From NCBI GenBank assembly GCA_029378245.1, contig JARKIF010000001.1, positions 1 to 64,000 on the forward strand: a stretch of 64,000 nt of DNA, in the 5' to 3' direction. The translations under genes and the position numbers were made by a program. The stretch's first letter is position 1. Every line of letters starts with the position of its first letter. Positions 35,201-46,895 of the stretch are shown here, in pieces. The DNA is from Roridomyces roridus (Eukaryota; Basidiomycota; Agaricomycetes; Agaricales; Mycenaceae). Under the pieces are notes generated by a model that was given only the letters and a program-made list of their open reading frames with translations, was not told the origin of the DNA and did not search any database.

Positions 35201-35790
35201 TCGAGATATCGTGCCCACGTTTGAAATCGGTCAGGATTTCCAGCTGTTCTAACTCGTTCCAGGAGCAAGACAGATTTCATTCAAGCAACTACGTACGACA
35301 AAAGGATGGTACTCGACTGGAGTTGATATCGAATCAACTCGGCGCGTCCCACTCCTCCTCTGCCTCGTTCGACGCGGAATGTACGCCCACGCTCACATCG
35401 CTGGCAGAGTGGTGTGAGGGGAGACGATGCGGGGCTGCCGTTAGGGCTGCACTTGAAACTGGTGAGTGAATCTGCGGCGCGATATGTATACATGCCGATG
35501 CTCACCTCGTCGACAGGAAAATGAATCTTGCTCGGTCGTGCGAGGCAACGGGTCAGCAATTTGGTTCTCGACAGATGAGCCGATACTCACTTTGCGCGCA
35601 CCAGTTCCCGAGGCGCGCATCGATTTCTTGGCGCGAGGGGTGAGGTTCTTGCAGTATGGGACGTCGGGCGGGCAGATTGGGTCGTTTGTAGCGCCAGTAG
35701 ATTGGTGGGGCTGGCTTCGGGAGGCAAGAAGGGAGAGGCAACGCGAGACGGTTTTGTCGAGTCATCGGCATGGAGAGAGTGGGCGGCACA
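35190..35790 (-). other. Possible small multi-exon gene
   Basis: On the minus strand a coding-like exon reads TNDPICPPDVPYCKN and TPRAKKSMRASGTGARK, ending at a GTGAGTATC donor near 35605. Short exon candidates with further donors follow (for example before GTGAGCATCGG near 35505). A GA/CT microsatellite (about 35802-35817) lies just upstream of an ATG at about 35778. The frames cannot be joined with certainty and the product is unknown. Confidence 0.25.
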
Positions 35791-36075
35791 GATAGAAGAG
35801 AGAGAGAGAGAGAGTAAGATTCGAGCTGGACACGCACGCTGCACCTGCATCCGTCTGCCACGTCACGGTCGTCGCATCCGTATACGGTGGAAGGGTCTGT
35901 GGCTTAAGTGGCTCCAGTGCGCGACGAGAGTAACCCACCCGGGGCTTGAGCTACAATTGCCTTGTGAAGGGAGAAGGGATAAGGGCAGCGCGAGACGATG
36001 GGAGAAAGAAGCTAGGCTTGGAGTCGCGTGACATGATGGAAATTTGCCGGATGACGCTCCCTTCCTTCCTTCCCG

Positions 36076-36767
36076 ATCTTCCTCGAGCCCCCTCACGACG
36101 CCATGGAAGAAGGTGAACGCATCCGCGGATTCTGGACTGTGGTTTACACGTAATTCTTCAGCAATGTCCCCGCAAGCAAATGCAGCGTATACGAACGCAC
36201 ATGCCGGGCTCGAGGCGCGTATTCAGCAGTTTGCGGCGGGTATCCCCTCTGTAAGCCACTACTACGGCAGTCGTGGGGAGGAGGCACGTATGATGGCGGT
36301 GACGCATGCGCTACTCTCTGCAGCTATCATCCAGCTCCACAGCCCGCAGTGTGGGGCCGACGCGAGTGGGACGGGAGACGCAGTGGCTGCATGTGTCGTT
36401 GCAGCGCGCAGGATCATCAGCACGCTCGGGGACACGAACGGGCCCAACTTTGGATGCGCTGCTCCCGTCGTAGGGACACTCCTGCTCCTTGCATTCTAGG
36501 CGATCGCCCATAGAGTGGAGAGGATGCGGTATTTCCAGGAGTGTCTCGGGAGCACGCTGAATGTGGATGTGGCGAGGAACAGCGAGGAGGCGGCATTGCT
36601 CGTCGATTTGCAGACCGGGTTGACGACGATGAACCTTTTGGCTGTGGATTGTCCCCATGTTCGTGAGTCTTCCACCTTTTCGCGGATAGAGATGGTTTGA
36701 CACGATTTTTGCAGAGTATCAGTTAGAGAAGATTCAGAGCAAATTTAACGCTCTGGGGCTTTAGATT
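36076..36767 (+). pseudogene. Zn2Cys6 factor fragment, duplication copy 2
   Basis: Corresponds to the end of exon 6, exon 7 and exon 8 of the gene at 17.9 kb. The DNA-binding domain is absent, about 320 bp are deleted at about 36150, and a TAG at about 36497 replaces a CAG. It keeps the undamaged CCCC run (GIPSVSHYYGS in frame) lost in copy 1. Confidence 0.8.
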
Positions 36768-37035
36768 TCTTGGTATAGACTACCTTCATTACAGCACATG
36801 TAGCTTACAGCTAATTTTTCACACCCACGGCGATCCGTACGCTCCGTGGCCCCCGTTTTGGACCTCCTTCTCGCCGACTGGATTATAAATTTTGTTTGTA
36901 AGCCTCTCGGCGACATTTTCATTTCCTTGACCACTTTGAACACATGAATGCATGAATGCATCTGAATCTGGGATAGGGGCATCAATTTGACTCGACTTTG
37001 ATCAAGCAATTTTCTTCTTCCGCTCTCACTCGCTC

Positions 37036-38150
37036 ATGAACGGCACGAAAACATACCACTGGGCTCTATTGACGCCGTCCCCCCTCAAAACTGTGGCCTA
37101 CCTGGACTGCGAGGTTGCCACCTCCGCTGCTCTCGACATCAAAAGCAGCACGTATATATCTCGCCATCCTCCAAGTCGAAGTCATACACCGCGCAGACTA
37201 CTACCACTCATCGCGGGCATATCTCGTGCAACCTGCGTCCGATAGCGAGGAGTCGACACCGTCTTTCATCCCGCCGTCCGGATTCTCGGTCCTCGGCGAA
37301 TGCACCGTCGATCCTCGCCCAATCTACATATACGATCATGAAGCCTACCTCGACAATCCGGACGACAACAATCTCCTGCCAAAGGAAGCTCTTGGGCCTC
37401 TTCTCACCCGAAAGCCGCAGTTGGAGCCGGCGGAGGCAGAATATTGGGATAATCTCAGTGCGGGCCAGAGCAGAGTCGCGAGGTACCATCCTGGCAAAGG
37501 CTTGTTGATGGCACCAAGGGAGATCCACGTCAACGTCAGTTTCGATTTGTTGACTTTCCGAGAATTCAAAATTTGTGGAAGAGAGGTTGGAGATTCAGAG
37601 GTATGTCCTTATTTCCTCGATTTTCCCCCTTGATGACCGCAACGCAGGCTGCGTGGCTATTTCTCACCCTATGGGGCAGGACGCGCGATATTATGGGTGC
37701 GAGATCAGGTATGTGTTGTTGCCTTCAAGTTCTCGCTGGAAGCTGAGATTTCAGGCTGCGCATGAATCCTCTGAACCAGAAACCGACCCAATAGTCACGA
37801 CGATCTGAACCACCCGGCGCTCATCGACCTGTGTTCCTCGCTGACAAGGGATCCTGATTCGCCGCCCACCCCTCCACCCCCCGCCCAGGAGGGCCATCTT
37901 GCCTTCTGCGTGTCACGAGAGGTCATGAGTCACTCGACCGTCAGTGGTCACCGATTTGCTTCCCCGCCAGTGTGTAGACGGCTTGTCTGGATACCAGAAT
38001 ATCCCTCACATTGGTGGGAGCTGGTTCGGCGGCGACAGAATGCAAAAGGAAGACACATCCAAGTGCAAGATGCAGCAGCAAGAATTATGGACTTTTGGCT
38101 ACCGCACAAGAATTTTCGCCAAATTTTCGCGGATACCCCCCAGGCTATTT
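37036..38150 (+). pseudogene. Unrecognised protein gene, copy 2 (deletion frameshift)
   Basis: Paralogue of the gene at 20293. Starts MNGTKTYHWALLTPS. It carries small indels near the start (an extra TATA repeat at about 37153) and a 10-nt loss at about 37567 that removes APAA of copy 1 and shifts the frame. It keeps TGG where copy 1 has the premature TAG (GRAILWVRDQ). Both copies are therefore damaged, at different places. Confidence 0.65.
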
Positions 38151-38261
38151 AGTATGTATTTACTGTACATTGTCCCAATAGTATCCTCTTTGTTCTCTTC
38201 CGCTCATGTCCATTGGTGTTTAGATGGTTTTTCATTCATTCATTTCTTCCAAGGGTTCGAT

Positions 38262-39197
38262 TTATCACTGTTGTACACACAATAAATACTGTTCACTCGA
38301 AGCCTGAGAACGAGGAGAATGAGGGGGGAAGGGGTAGATCACGAGAGTGCCATAGGTTGGATTACGGAGGGGCCATATTCGAGGAGACATTGTGCAGCAG
38401 AGTCCGGCCATCCTTCTCAGCAGCATCGAGGGAGGCTCCATGTTCTATCGGCAGCTTTGCAATATCATGGTATCCATTTGAGGAAGCATCCTGCAGCGGA
38501 GTCCCACCATCTTCCTCAGCAGCATTGACTGAGGCCCCATGTTCAATCAGCAGCTTTGCAATATCAAGGTGGCCATTCCAGGAGGCATCATGCAGCGGAG
38601 TCCCGCCATCCATCCTGGCAGCATTGACTGAGGCCTCATGTTCTATCAGGAGCTTTGCAATATCAAGGTGGCCATTCCAGGAGGCACAGTGCAGCGGAGT
38701 CCCGCCATCTTCCTCGCAGCATTGACTGAGGCCTCATGTTTTATCAGCAGCTTTGCAATATCATGGTGTCCATTTGAGGAGGCACAGTGCAGCGGAGTCC
38801 CGCTATCCAGCCTGACAGCATTGACTGAGGCCTCATGTTCTATCAGCAGCATTGCAATATCAAGGTGGCCATTTGAGGAGGCATAGTCCAGCGGAGTCCT
38901 GCCACCTTCCTCGGCAGCATTGACTGAGGCCCTATGTTCAATCAGTAGCTTTGCAATATCAAGGTGGCCATTCCAGGAGGCATCATGCAGCGGAGTCCCG
39001 CCATCCATCCTGGCAGCATTGACTGAGGCCTCATGTAACAATGTTCTATCAGCAGCTTTGCAATATCAAGGTGACCTTTCCAGGAGGCATGGTGCAGCGG
39101 AGTCCCACCATCAGTCCTGGCAGCATTGACTGAGGCCTCATGTTCTATCAGCAGCTTTGAAATATCAAGGTGACCTTTCCAGGAGGCATGGTGCAGG
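38262..39197 (-). pseudogene. NACHT-ankyrin fragment F (ankyrin part only)
   Basis: About eight ankyrin units homologous to the C-terminal parts of copies A, B and E, ending SSNMAPP and a TAA at 38362-38364, then the family 3' flank. No NACHT part; homology stops at 39197. A missing G near 38716 and an 8-nt duplication near 39036 break the frame. Confidence 0.8.
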
Positions 39198-39749
39198 TAG
39201 TCCTGTAGTAATCACGGGCTGTCAAAGGGCATCGCCCACCTTATGTCAGCACGTCATGTGCCCCTCATGTGATCTCGTCCCGAAACATTAATTCTACTTC
39301 AATCCTACTTCAATTCGCGCGTTTAGATGGCCCTACAGGTTTGAAATTCACCCCAGATGATTATTTAACAATACTATAGACATAGATCTAAGCGGCGTCT
39401 TGCACAGCTCCGCACCGCACTGTGGTCCGCACCCTCACTCACGCTTACTCGGTTCTCGAGTCCCTCGTGCTCGGGCGCCCATTCCTACCACACCATCCTA
39501 TTTCCCTTTGCGCACCACGCCTGCATTGTCGCACCTCACCCTTGCTCAACGCTCGCAAGCACTTAAACCGCATGCCTGCCTGTCGCCTCGGGCAGCGATT
39601 CAGACGAAGATACGTGAAGAGGGATGAGACGCTGCTGAGGCTGAGTGCTCACATCCATCGTTTCGACATCGGGGCCACTGGGGCTCGGATGTTGACTCGG
39701 AGCTCCCCGTCGTGGCAAGGGAGAGGTTTGAGGTGTATCGTGTCGAGAA
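39198..39749. other. Gene-free stretch
   Basis: No supported gene between NLR fragment F and hAT-like element 3. Confidence 0.4.
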
Positions 39750-40363
39750 TAAGGAGAGGCACGAATATTCGCGCCATTTCATTCGCGAATACGAGTATTC
39801 ATATTCGCGAGTGACGGTGGCGGTGCTATTCGTGCGAATGCGAATATCAGTTTCTGGAAAAGTTGCTACTCGCGAATATTCGTCGGGCTACCGTAAGCTC
39901 ACGGAACAACCCTAAATAGGAAATTTGATGATCAGCTGATCACGGCATCATTCGGCATGCCGGCACTTGGCAATCACTTTGTAACGTATGACACTTCCCA
40001 TGCAAGATTCAATGCAAAATCAGTCAATGATGTGTTCATTGCCTGTGAACATTTGTATTCACCATTGATAGACCTCTGATAGACTGAGTGATGACTGAAG
40101 AAACACCTGTTCTCAGTCATCTCAATAAGATTACACCTTCTAAGGCCACTATGAATCAAGGATTTATGGATTCTTAACCACCAGAGAGCATTCAAGCTTG
40201 TTGAGTGGAAATAGTTGCCACTCTCAAATACCCGTGAATACTCGCGAATGGTGCTTACTAATCCACGAATATTCGCCATCAATACTCGCGGCGAATGCGA
40301 ATATCATTTTTTGAACTTTGACGAATATTCGTATTCGCGAATGTATACTCGTGCCTCTCCTTA
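39750..40363. mobile_element. hAT-like non-autonomous element 3
   Basis: 614 bp. Ends TAAGGAGAGGCACGAATATT and AATGTATACTCGTGCCTCTCCTTA (inverted), flanked by the 8-bp duplication GTCGAGAA (39742-39749 and 40364-40371). Subterminal regions are dense in TTCGCGAA. No transposase. One end is repeated at 47721. Confidence 0.8.
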
Positions 40364-40497
40364 GTCGAGAATAGTGCGGCCGTGGTCTTTCGGTGGGCTG
40401 AGGATGCGCATATATTCGCGATGGGTCGGCAGCTGAAGTAGAGATTTGTAGTGGCGGCAGTTCGTCCGACCACTGAGTGGGCGGCGCCATACTGGTC

Positions 40498-41739
40498 AGC
40501 AGCATTCACTTCCACCTTCTGACTATGGAGCAAAGACAATACCCCTCCTTGAAAACCCATTTCTGCACACATACAGCTAGCTGGCAAACCAGGCTCTTCC
40601 TGCAACTGGAACAGTGCTATGTACTGGGTACTCTCATCACTCAGCAGATGCATTGCTGTTGAGAGTAGCTGCCCCTGGGTTGTATCATTGCAGTTCTGAA
40701 AGTGCTGAAACCATTTTGTTGCTGCATAGAATCCAAGTGGATAGCAGTCCTTCAGGGTCTCCTCAGTCATGACATGATCATCCTGAGAAAATAGAAGAAG
40801 ATGTCTCAAACAAGTCTGTGCAATGAACTTTTGTGAGATGTTTTGACTGAGATCAAAAGTACATCCATGCTCTTGATCAAACTCTGTGGAAAGGGCATAG
40901 TCTCGTACTGAGGAGTGTGCAAAACTAATTGTTTTAGGGTTTATTACAATGAGGCCATCAAGCAGCTTGAAAATCCCAGAATTTCCCCGGCACCTGCTAG
41001 GGTAATGAATTGATGCATCCAGCTTGGAGAAGTCAAAATTTGGCAGGTCTAAGTGAAAAGCAATAGCATCTGCAAGCTCTTCTGGAGCCAGTTCTCTTGC
41101 CGAAAATACAAGCCACCGTAGTATTGCCTGAATGAAAGCTGACAGCCTGGGTTCTGCCTTTGCATGATTAAGGAAACAGCTGTAGATGCTCAAGAGATCA
41201 GCCGGCAGAACTGTGAGGACTTCATCCCATCCATCCTCCCAAGGACAATGACCTAATTCACTGATCAAGCAATCTGCCATGCGGAACCTATGAATATCTT
41301 TTAGTTTAAGCCCAAATAAAGAAAGTCTGGCACACATTCCATTGCTCTGTGTCACAATTTGTGCAGTGACTGCATTGGCATGTTTAATATCAGTTGACAT
41401 TGCCAAAATCTTGCTGTTGACAAAAGATTTTATGTCCTCATCCATGATTGATGTCTGCAACTGTATCAAAGCAATAGCCTTGAAGCCTGTTTGGAATTCC
41501 TGACAAGGTTGACTTGTGAACAGCAAGTGCAACCCTTTTGCGGAAGGATTGAAAAGATTGTTCACAAATCCAATCAGACCTGTCCAATCATCCCTGTGGC
41601 ATTCATCCAGTCCATCCAGGACAATGTGTGGGTGTTCCAGCTCTCCAATCAAGCTATCAAGGAGTTCTTGGAGATCTTTCATCAGTGGTTGTACAGTTCC
41701 ATTTCCAAATTTTTCATGAAGGTGCCGCAGTGAATGATG
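40498..41739 (-). pseudogene. NACHT-ankyrin NLR copy C/D, 3' part
   Basis: Corresponds to the NACHT domain from MKDLQELLDSLIGELE onward, including Walker B HIVLDGLDECHRDD and the conserved intron at the SNGM/FRM junction. Homology ends at 40498, just before the first ankyrin repeat, so the ankyrin domain is lost. The upstream side ends abruptly at 41739 at the transposon terminus. The missing 5' part lies at 51286-52009. Confidence 0.85.
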
Positions 41740-41785
41740 CCCAGTGAAAAGTCTGTATGGCTGTATATCGGGAAATCTGGGGAAA
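41740..41785. repeat. Left terminal inverted repeat
   Basis: 46 bp, imperfect (about 85 percent) inverted match to 51240-51285. A second motif, ATATCTGG, recurs subterminally on both sides. Confidence 0.85.
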
Positions 41786-42229
41786 TCATCCCGTATCAGA
41801 ATCCGGTAAAATCCCAGATATGACCAGACCCAGCCTTAGAAATTCAGCAGTTTTTCTGGCCATATCTGGGATTCTCATCCATGTGTAGAATATTCACTTT
41901 TGAATAATATTTTATTGCATTTATTACCGGTAGGCTACCCCGTCCGCTCCCCGCTCCCCGCGCTCCCTGCTGCCTGCTGCTCCGCACTGCTCCCCGCGCT
42001 CTATGCTCGCCACTCCTCCAGCTGCTCACGCACTCACACACGTTCACCCGCCTCCACCCCGTACTCCCAGCTCCTCGTATCAACCGCCCCGCATGCGCTC
42101 TGCCCCCGCCGACTCTGCACTTCCTCCTCCTCACCTCGCCATCTAAGAAGCCAGAGCCTGTGAACGAATAATCAGAGACTGTCCCCGACAAGGCTGATAC
42201 ATACCGCTGCGGCAGCATCTTTGGTCTTC

Positions 42230-43350
42230 CTCTCCTGATCTTTCCAGAACTGCCATCCATGTAAGGTTGTGAATGTGCAGAAAAAGATGCATACCTTTTG
42301 TCCCTCCTCTCCGAGGTCATCCCAATAAACCTTGAAGTCGTTTTTGTCTGCTTCAGTATTCGTGCGTGCCCAGACTATTGCACACAAGCCCCTAAATGAA
42401 TGCAATCAGTAAAAAAATTGTAAGGCAAGTAAGGGGACACACCGCGCCGTTGTACTGCTCTGACTGGGTTTATACGGCTTTTTGGACGCGGGCTTGGGTG
42501 CTGGTGCTTTGTGGGTGGGAATAGAAGCTGCGGCAACTCCAGCAATGACAGGTTTGGTGATGGAAGAGTCTGAATTGTTATCGGCGGATAGTGCGACTTG
42601 CAGAAGAATATCCATATTGGTTGGAGGCACTGAGTCGGTGGAGATTGTGGATGTAGAGATGACACGAGCAGTAGTAGTTTCGACATGAGCAGGACTATTC
42701 ACAACACGGGCATGGGAAGAGACATTGTTGACAGGGGCAACGGTACCCTCAATGCGGGCAGAGGCATCGTTGATGAGGGGAAAGGCATCGTCGACGCGGG
42801 CGGCAGTCACGTGGAGGGAGGAACCGTTGAGATAGACGGAGGTGAGGCTGACCAGCTCAGAAGAAGGCGACCGGCTCGGAGGTGGTGGGGGGAGTGCATC
42901 CGTATCGACTCTGGGTGGCGGGGCCGGGGAACGCACGGATAAAGTGCCTGCAAAATGTGAGATGACGTCCGCAGGAATGAATGAGCTTACCGGATGCAGC
43001 GCGGGATTGCTTGACGACTGAGGACAGGCTAAGCGACACGGTGATTGAAATGGGAAGAGTTTACCTTTGTCCGCTGCTCTGATCGCTTTGTTTGCTGCTG
43101 GGGCGCTGTGACGTTGTCAGACCAAGGAATCAAACTGACGTGGAGGAACATACAGCGGATTTATGACTCTCTGGGGGTTTACTGGTCAGCTAATGATAGA
43201 CAGACAAAGGGATGAGACATACGATGTCCGGGCGCCTACCCCGCACATTTGACTCGATGGCGCCGCCGTTGGATTTCCTACGCTTCTTGTTGTTGCCGTC
43301 ATTACTGTGAATTGTCTTCCTCTTTTTGGGTATGGGCAATTGATGCTCGC
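42230..43350 (-). CDS. Transposon-borne small gene with nuclear localisation signal
   Basis: Chain of short exons from about 43350: PIPKKRKTIHS (classical PKKRK nuclear signal), KKRRKSNGGAIES, then short pieces, then a large exon about 42936-42444 ending KPYKPSQSSTTAR. Next is an exon about 42394-42300 (GLCAIVWARTNTEADK, WDDLGEEGQK), then FWKDQERKTKDAAAA. The last part has the look of an HMG-box or coiled helix, but the family is not certain. No ATG is found in the first exon frame, so the start is unknown. Exon boundaries are approximate. Confidence 0.4.
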
Positions 43351-43472
43351 ATCAGCGTGCGCTGACTAATCAACTTTCATCCGACTTTCTTCGTTCCTCT
43401 TCCACACTCCTCCCCGCCGCCTCTGTAGTGCCTATTAGTGTTTTATACGCTACTATGTACATTATGAATGCA

Positions 43473-46400
43473 TTATCGTTGATAATAATCCCCCTCCGAG
43501 TCGTACCCATCAAGATCATCAACTGTCACCAATTCATGGAGACTGTCTTCCATCTTCTCCGCCTCCCACGACGTCCCTAAACGCCCCAAAGGATCCCTAG
43601 GCAACCCCGAGCTGATATACTGTTCCACCGCTTGCTCCAACGACTGGAATTTGGTCTCACGCGTCGCTTTGGTCTTGGTCGGCGCCTCCTCCGACTCTGC
43701 TTGCTTAGGGGCGCGTTTCTTCTTCCCTTTTCGTGACTCTGGAGCGCCAAATTCTGCATGCCAACGAAGCTGCTCGGTTATATCAGCAACCGTGAAGTAG
43801 TCGGTGTCTCCACGCGGTCGAGAGAAACGATAACGAAGCTCGGTGATGGTCAATATAGGAGCAACCTCCTCGAGAGCGTCCCGCGCCGCCTGCACTTTTG
43901 CAGCGCGTACCCTGTCCTTCTCCGTGTTCTCTTCGGCCACTGCTTGACGATGCTTGGCAAGCTTGATGCGCATGGCACGAGAAGCCCCGGACTCGTCCTG
44001 CTGCCGTGTGACTTTTCGCAGGAACTTCCGCATTTCGGGGCCCAGAGCCCGCAGATACTCAGAGGTGTTGTTGAACTTGTACATCTGACGTGAGTTGTGC
44101 TGAACGACGGACAGTGAAGGATTGGCTTTCGCTGACTGGCGCCAGGTCCCGAACTCGCCCTCGCATAAATCATTCGTCATCCGCATCCATGCCCGTGCAA
44201 TCTGCTCGAGGGTGGCACCAGCTAGCGCTCCATCTGGGCTAAACTCTTCGGAAAAATCAATCCACTTGTCCCGGGCTCCGATAAGGAATGCGACAAGCAG
44301 ATCACGCAGATGCGGCAGAGTCGGCGCGTATCGCTGGACTGCCCAGAACGCTTCGGGGCGTGACCACGGTTTACCGTCTAGCGAGCCCTGAATGTATGCG
44401 TCTTGAGTGGCCGACAGAAGATACTCCGGATGGTCGATCAGCTCGTCAATGTGGGAAATAACGCGCTCGTGAAGGTCGGTAAGCTCCAGGACGTTGTCCG
44501 TCGCAGCCTCACGCCCACGGATCTCTCGCATGTACGGAACGCTGACGGACAAGTAATACAGGGTTACCACGCAAATTTCATGACGCGTCGGAATGTCCTG
44601 AAGCCCCTGGAAGACGTTGTTCTCCATGTGGTTCAGCGTGCGCTTCTGCTTGTTTTTCCGAACATACTCCAAAAACTCGATGAATATGTCGAGGTACGTG
44701 ATCAACACGGCGCACGCTTCTTCGTGTGACTGAAAGCGTGTATTGTTCGTGTCCGGAAAGCAGATGGTGAACCCAAGCACCAGGTCGAAGTAGAAGCGCA
44801 GCGTGTCCTGCTGACCGCGCTTTCTATCTTTGTGTCGGAAAATCGCGCCGCAGAGACTCGCTAGTTTTATCGCCCCACCGAGAGTCAAGTCTTCGGCGCG
44901 CTGCGCAGCATCGGTTCCGGTGGCCTTCGCCGCCGCTGCGTTGTCGCGATTGAACAATTTCATGGGCGCTGCATGGTATGTAGTAGGTACTAATGGATCA
45001 CGATGAACTCACGTACGTGTTAGGCCTCGTTTCGTCCAAAACTCCGACATGGCATGCGCCCCACCTTTGAAGGCGTTCATCTCTTTGTGCATACAACAAC
45101 CTGCCCACAAGAAGAGGTCAACGTCGCTCTTCTCCGCGTCGGTGAGCTTGTTGAACTCTTCCTGACCAATGTCACGAACGACGCGCTGCCGTATTTCGTT
45201 GATTTTGGACTTCTGCTCATCGTCCGACAGAGCGTCCCAGGCCGAAAATCCACCAGCATCACGGATGGCCTCGTCCGTTACTTTGAACAAGAACTCGTTC
45301 AGCTCGGGTATCGAGAACTCCAACACCGCCTCCTCGCCGCGTATGTCGCGCTCGCAGCGCTCCTTGTGCTCTTTCATCAACTCAAACAGTCTCTTCTGGT
45401 CGTTCGCGTGGTCGGACTGGAACCCAGTCACCAGATTCCAAAAGTCCCGTGAGTCTTCTTCATTCAGAATGCCGCTGTCCATGCCCAGATGATATAGCTC
45501 TTCAATCAGCTCGATCCAACCGTCAAGCTGCGTTTGACTCGTATGATTCACGGCCATCTGAATGCCAAGGAAGAACTGGAGATGACGATTTTCATCGCTG
45601 CTGTCGTTGATGATGGTCGCGAATTTGGTTTCGTAGGTCTCGTTCTTGTGCGATGTGCCATCACCGGCTAGTGTTATCCCTGTCTAACGATGAGCTTACA
45701 GCGGGTAGTGAAAGATGTGGACCACACCCTTGGCAGTCTGCGTAGCCTCAACGAACTGCAGTTTCGCTGCGTTCCCTCCCTCTTTGACGAAACGAGATAC
45801 AGAGCGCCGCGACACATCGTCTTCGACATGGACACCGAAGAACGCGCCGATTCTTCGAAAGATTGACACGGCTCTCTTCGCGGGGACATTGTCGAGTGCG
45901 ACGAGGTCCGTAAGGGCGTCCCGCACCTCATCGGTAACAACACCTCCTTCCTTCATTCGAAAGGTCCGCTTCTCCGTGCTCTGTTTGAATGTGGCGTGGG
46001 CACGGCGTAGAACAGTGGCTAGACGGGCGGGGATGCGCCTGACTTTCTCGGTCAGTGCGTGGATCTTACGCTGGTATTGACCCCGCTGCTCCTTCATGCC
46101 GTCGATGTGTGCATCGCGGGCATCCACGTCGGCTCTGGCCTTCTTCAACTCCTTCTCCAGGCGCTTCTTCTCCTTTTCCGCGTTCTGAGCCTGCTCCTTT
46201 AGTTGCCCACGCAAATCACGATTGACCTTTTTGTTATAGTCCACCCTGCGCTGTAGATTCTTGGTCTCCGTGCGCTGCTTCTTCAACAAGGGTGTGTCTT
46301 CCTCACTCTCGTCGTTCTCCTTCTCCGACTCCTCGTCTGCAGCATCCCCTTCACCCTTCCCGTGTCCAGCCCAACGCGCTTTCAAAGCTGCCGCCATACC

Positions 46401-46532
46401 GCCCTTTCCCTTTCGTTTGCGCTTCGATGCCCCTCCGACAAACTTGGATTTCGCGCAGAGACCAGACGAGATGCGGGCGGAGTCGACCTCCATCGAGATT
46501 GAGGGCTTTTTGCGTAAATGTGGGCCGTCCAT
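43473..46532 (-). CDS. Transposase-like protein, uncharacterised DDE-type candidate
   Basis: Exons 46532-45728, 45679-45017 and 44968-43473 total 2964 nt, 987 residues, no frame damage. N-terminus is basic (KRKRKGKGG), then a long coiled coil (residues about 90-170). The central part has ITLAGDGTSHKNETYE, NHTSQTQLDGW, LFLWAGCCMHKEMNAFKGG and LTPPMKLFNRDNAA, then a helical region with TDLHERVISHIDELI, and a basic C-terminus. The GDGTSHKN and CCMHKEMN blocks with conserved Asp/Glu suggest an RNase H-type catalytic core; catalytic residues are not proven. I recall this protein type as a recurrent repeat-associated family in Agaricomycetes. Position inside inverted terminal repeats makes it the likely transposase of this element. 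Confidence 0.65.
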
Positions 46533-46657
46533 GTCGCGTTGATGCAGTAGGTGCGTGTTGTTTATGATTATTTACCATGCATCGTTGACTCGACAATTTC
46601 CAGCCGCCACAAACATTCGGAGACCCAGGACAAGGCCTAGGGACGTGTAAATGGACA

Positions 46658-46776
46658 TTTTATTGTCCGTTATCTTATTAGATTTTTTTATTTCGACCCA
46701 GAAAGTGTTCATCGCGTGTGGTATTCAACTTATATACTGGAAAATCGAAAAAGTAATAAGATAACGGACAGTAAAA
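46658..46776. repeat. Inverted repeat upstream of the transposase-like gene
   Basis: TATTGTCCGTTATCTTATT at 46661-46679 is repeated inverted (AATAAGATAACGGACAGTA) at 46755-46773, separated by about 75 bp of AT-rich DNA, 126-244 bp before the ATG at 46532. It could be a regulatory hairpin, terminator of the upstream gene, or relic of a tiny element. Confidence 0.6.
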
Positions 46777-46895
46777 CGAGAAAACATGATTGGTGTGCTG
46801 CGAGAGTTAACCGGCCAGAGTGACCGTGGAGGTTCCAGTTGTCAGACGAAATCACTGCACTTGATTTGGCGGTGCATCCCAATTGGGAAATCCCA

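Larger units (their letters stand above)
36076..38170 (+). repeat. Segmental duplication, copy 2
   Basis: Counterpart of 19010-21420 in the same orientation, 17 kb apart. Its right end joins directly to the 3' flank of NLR fragment F. Confidence 0.85.

Noticed and set aside
35895..35965. tRNA gene candidate (TGGCTTAAGTGG ... GGGGCTTGAGCT)
   Set aside because: A- and B-like words are present but no stems can be closed; left as chance.
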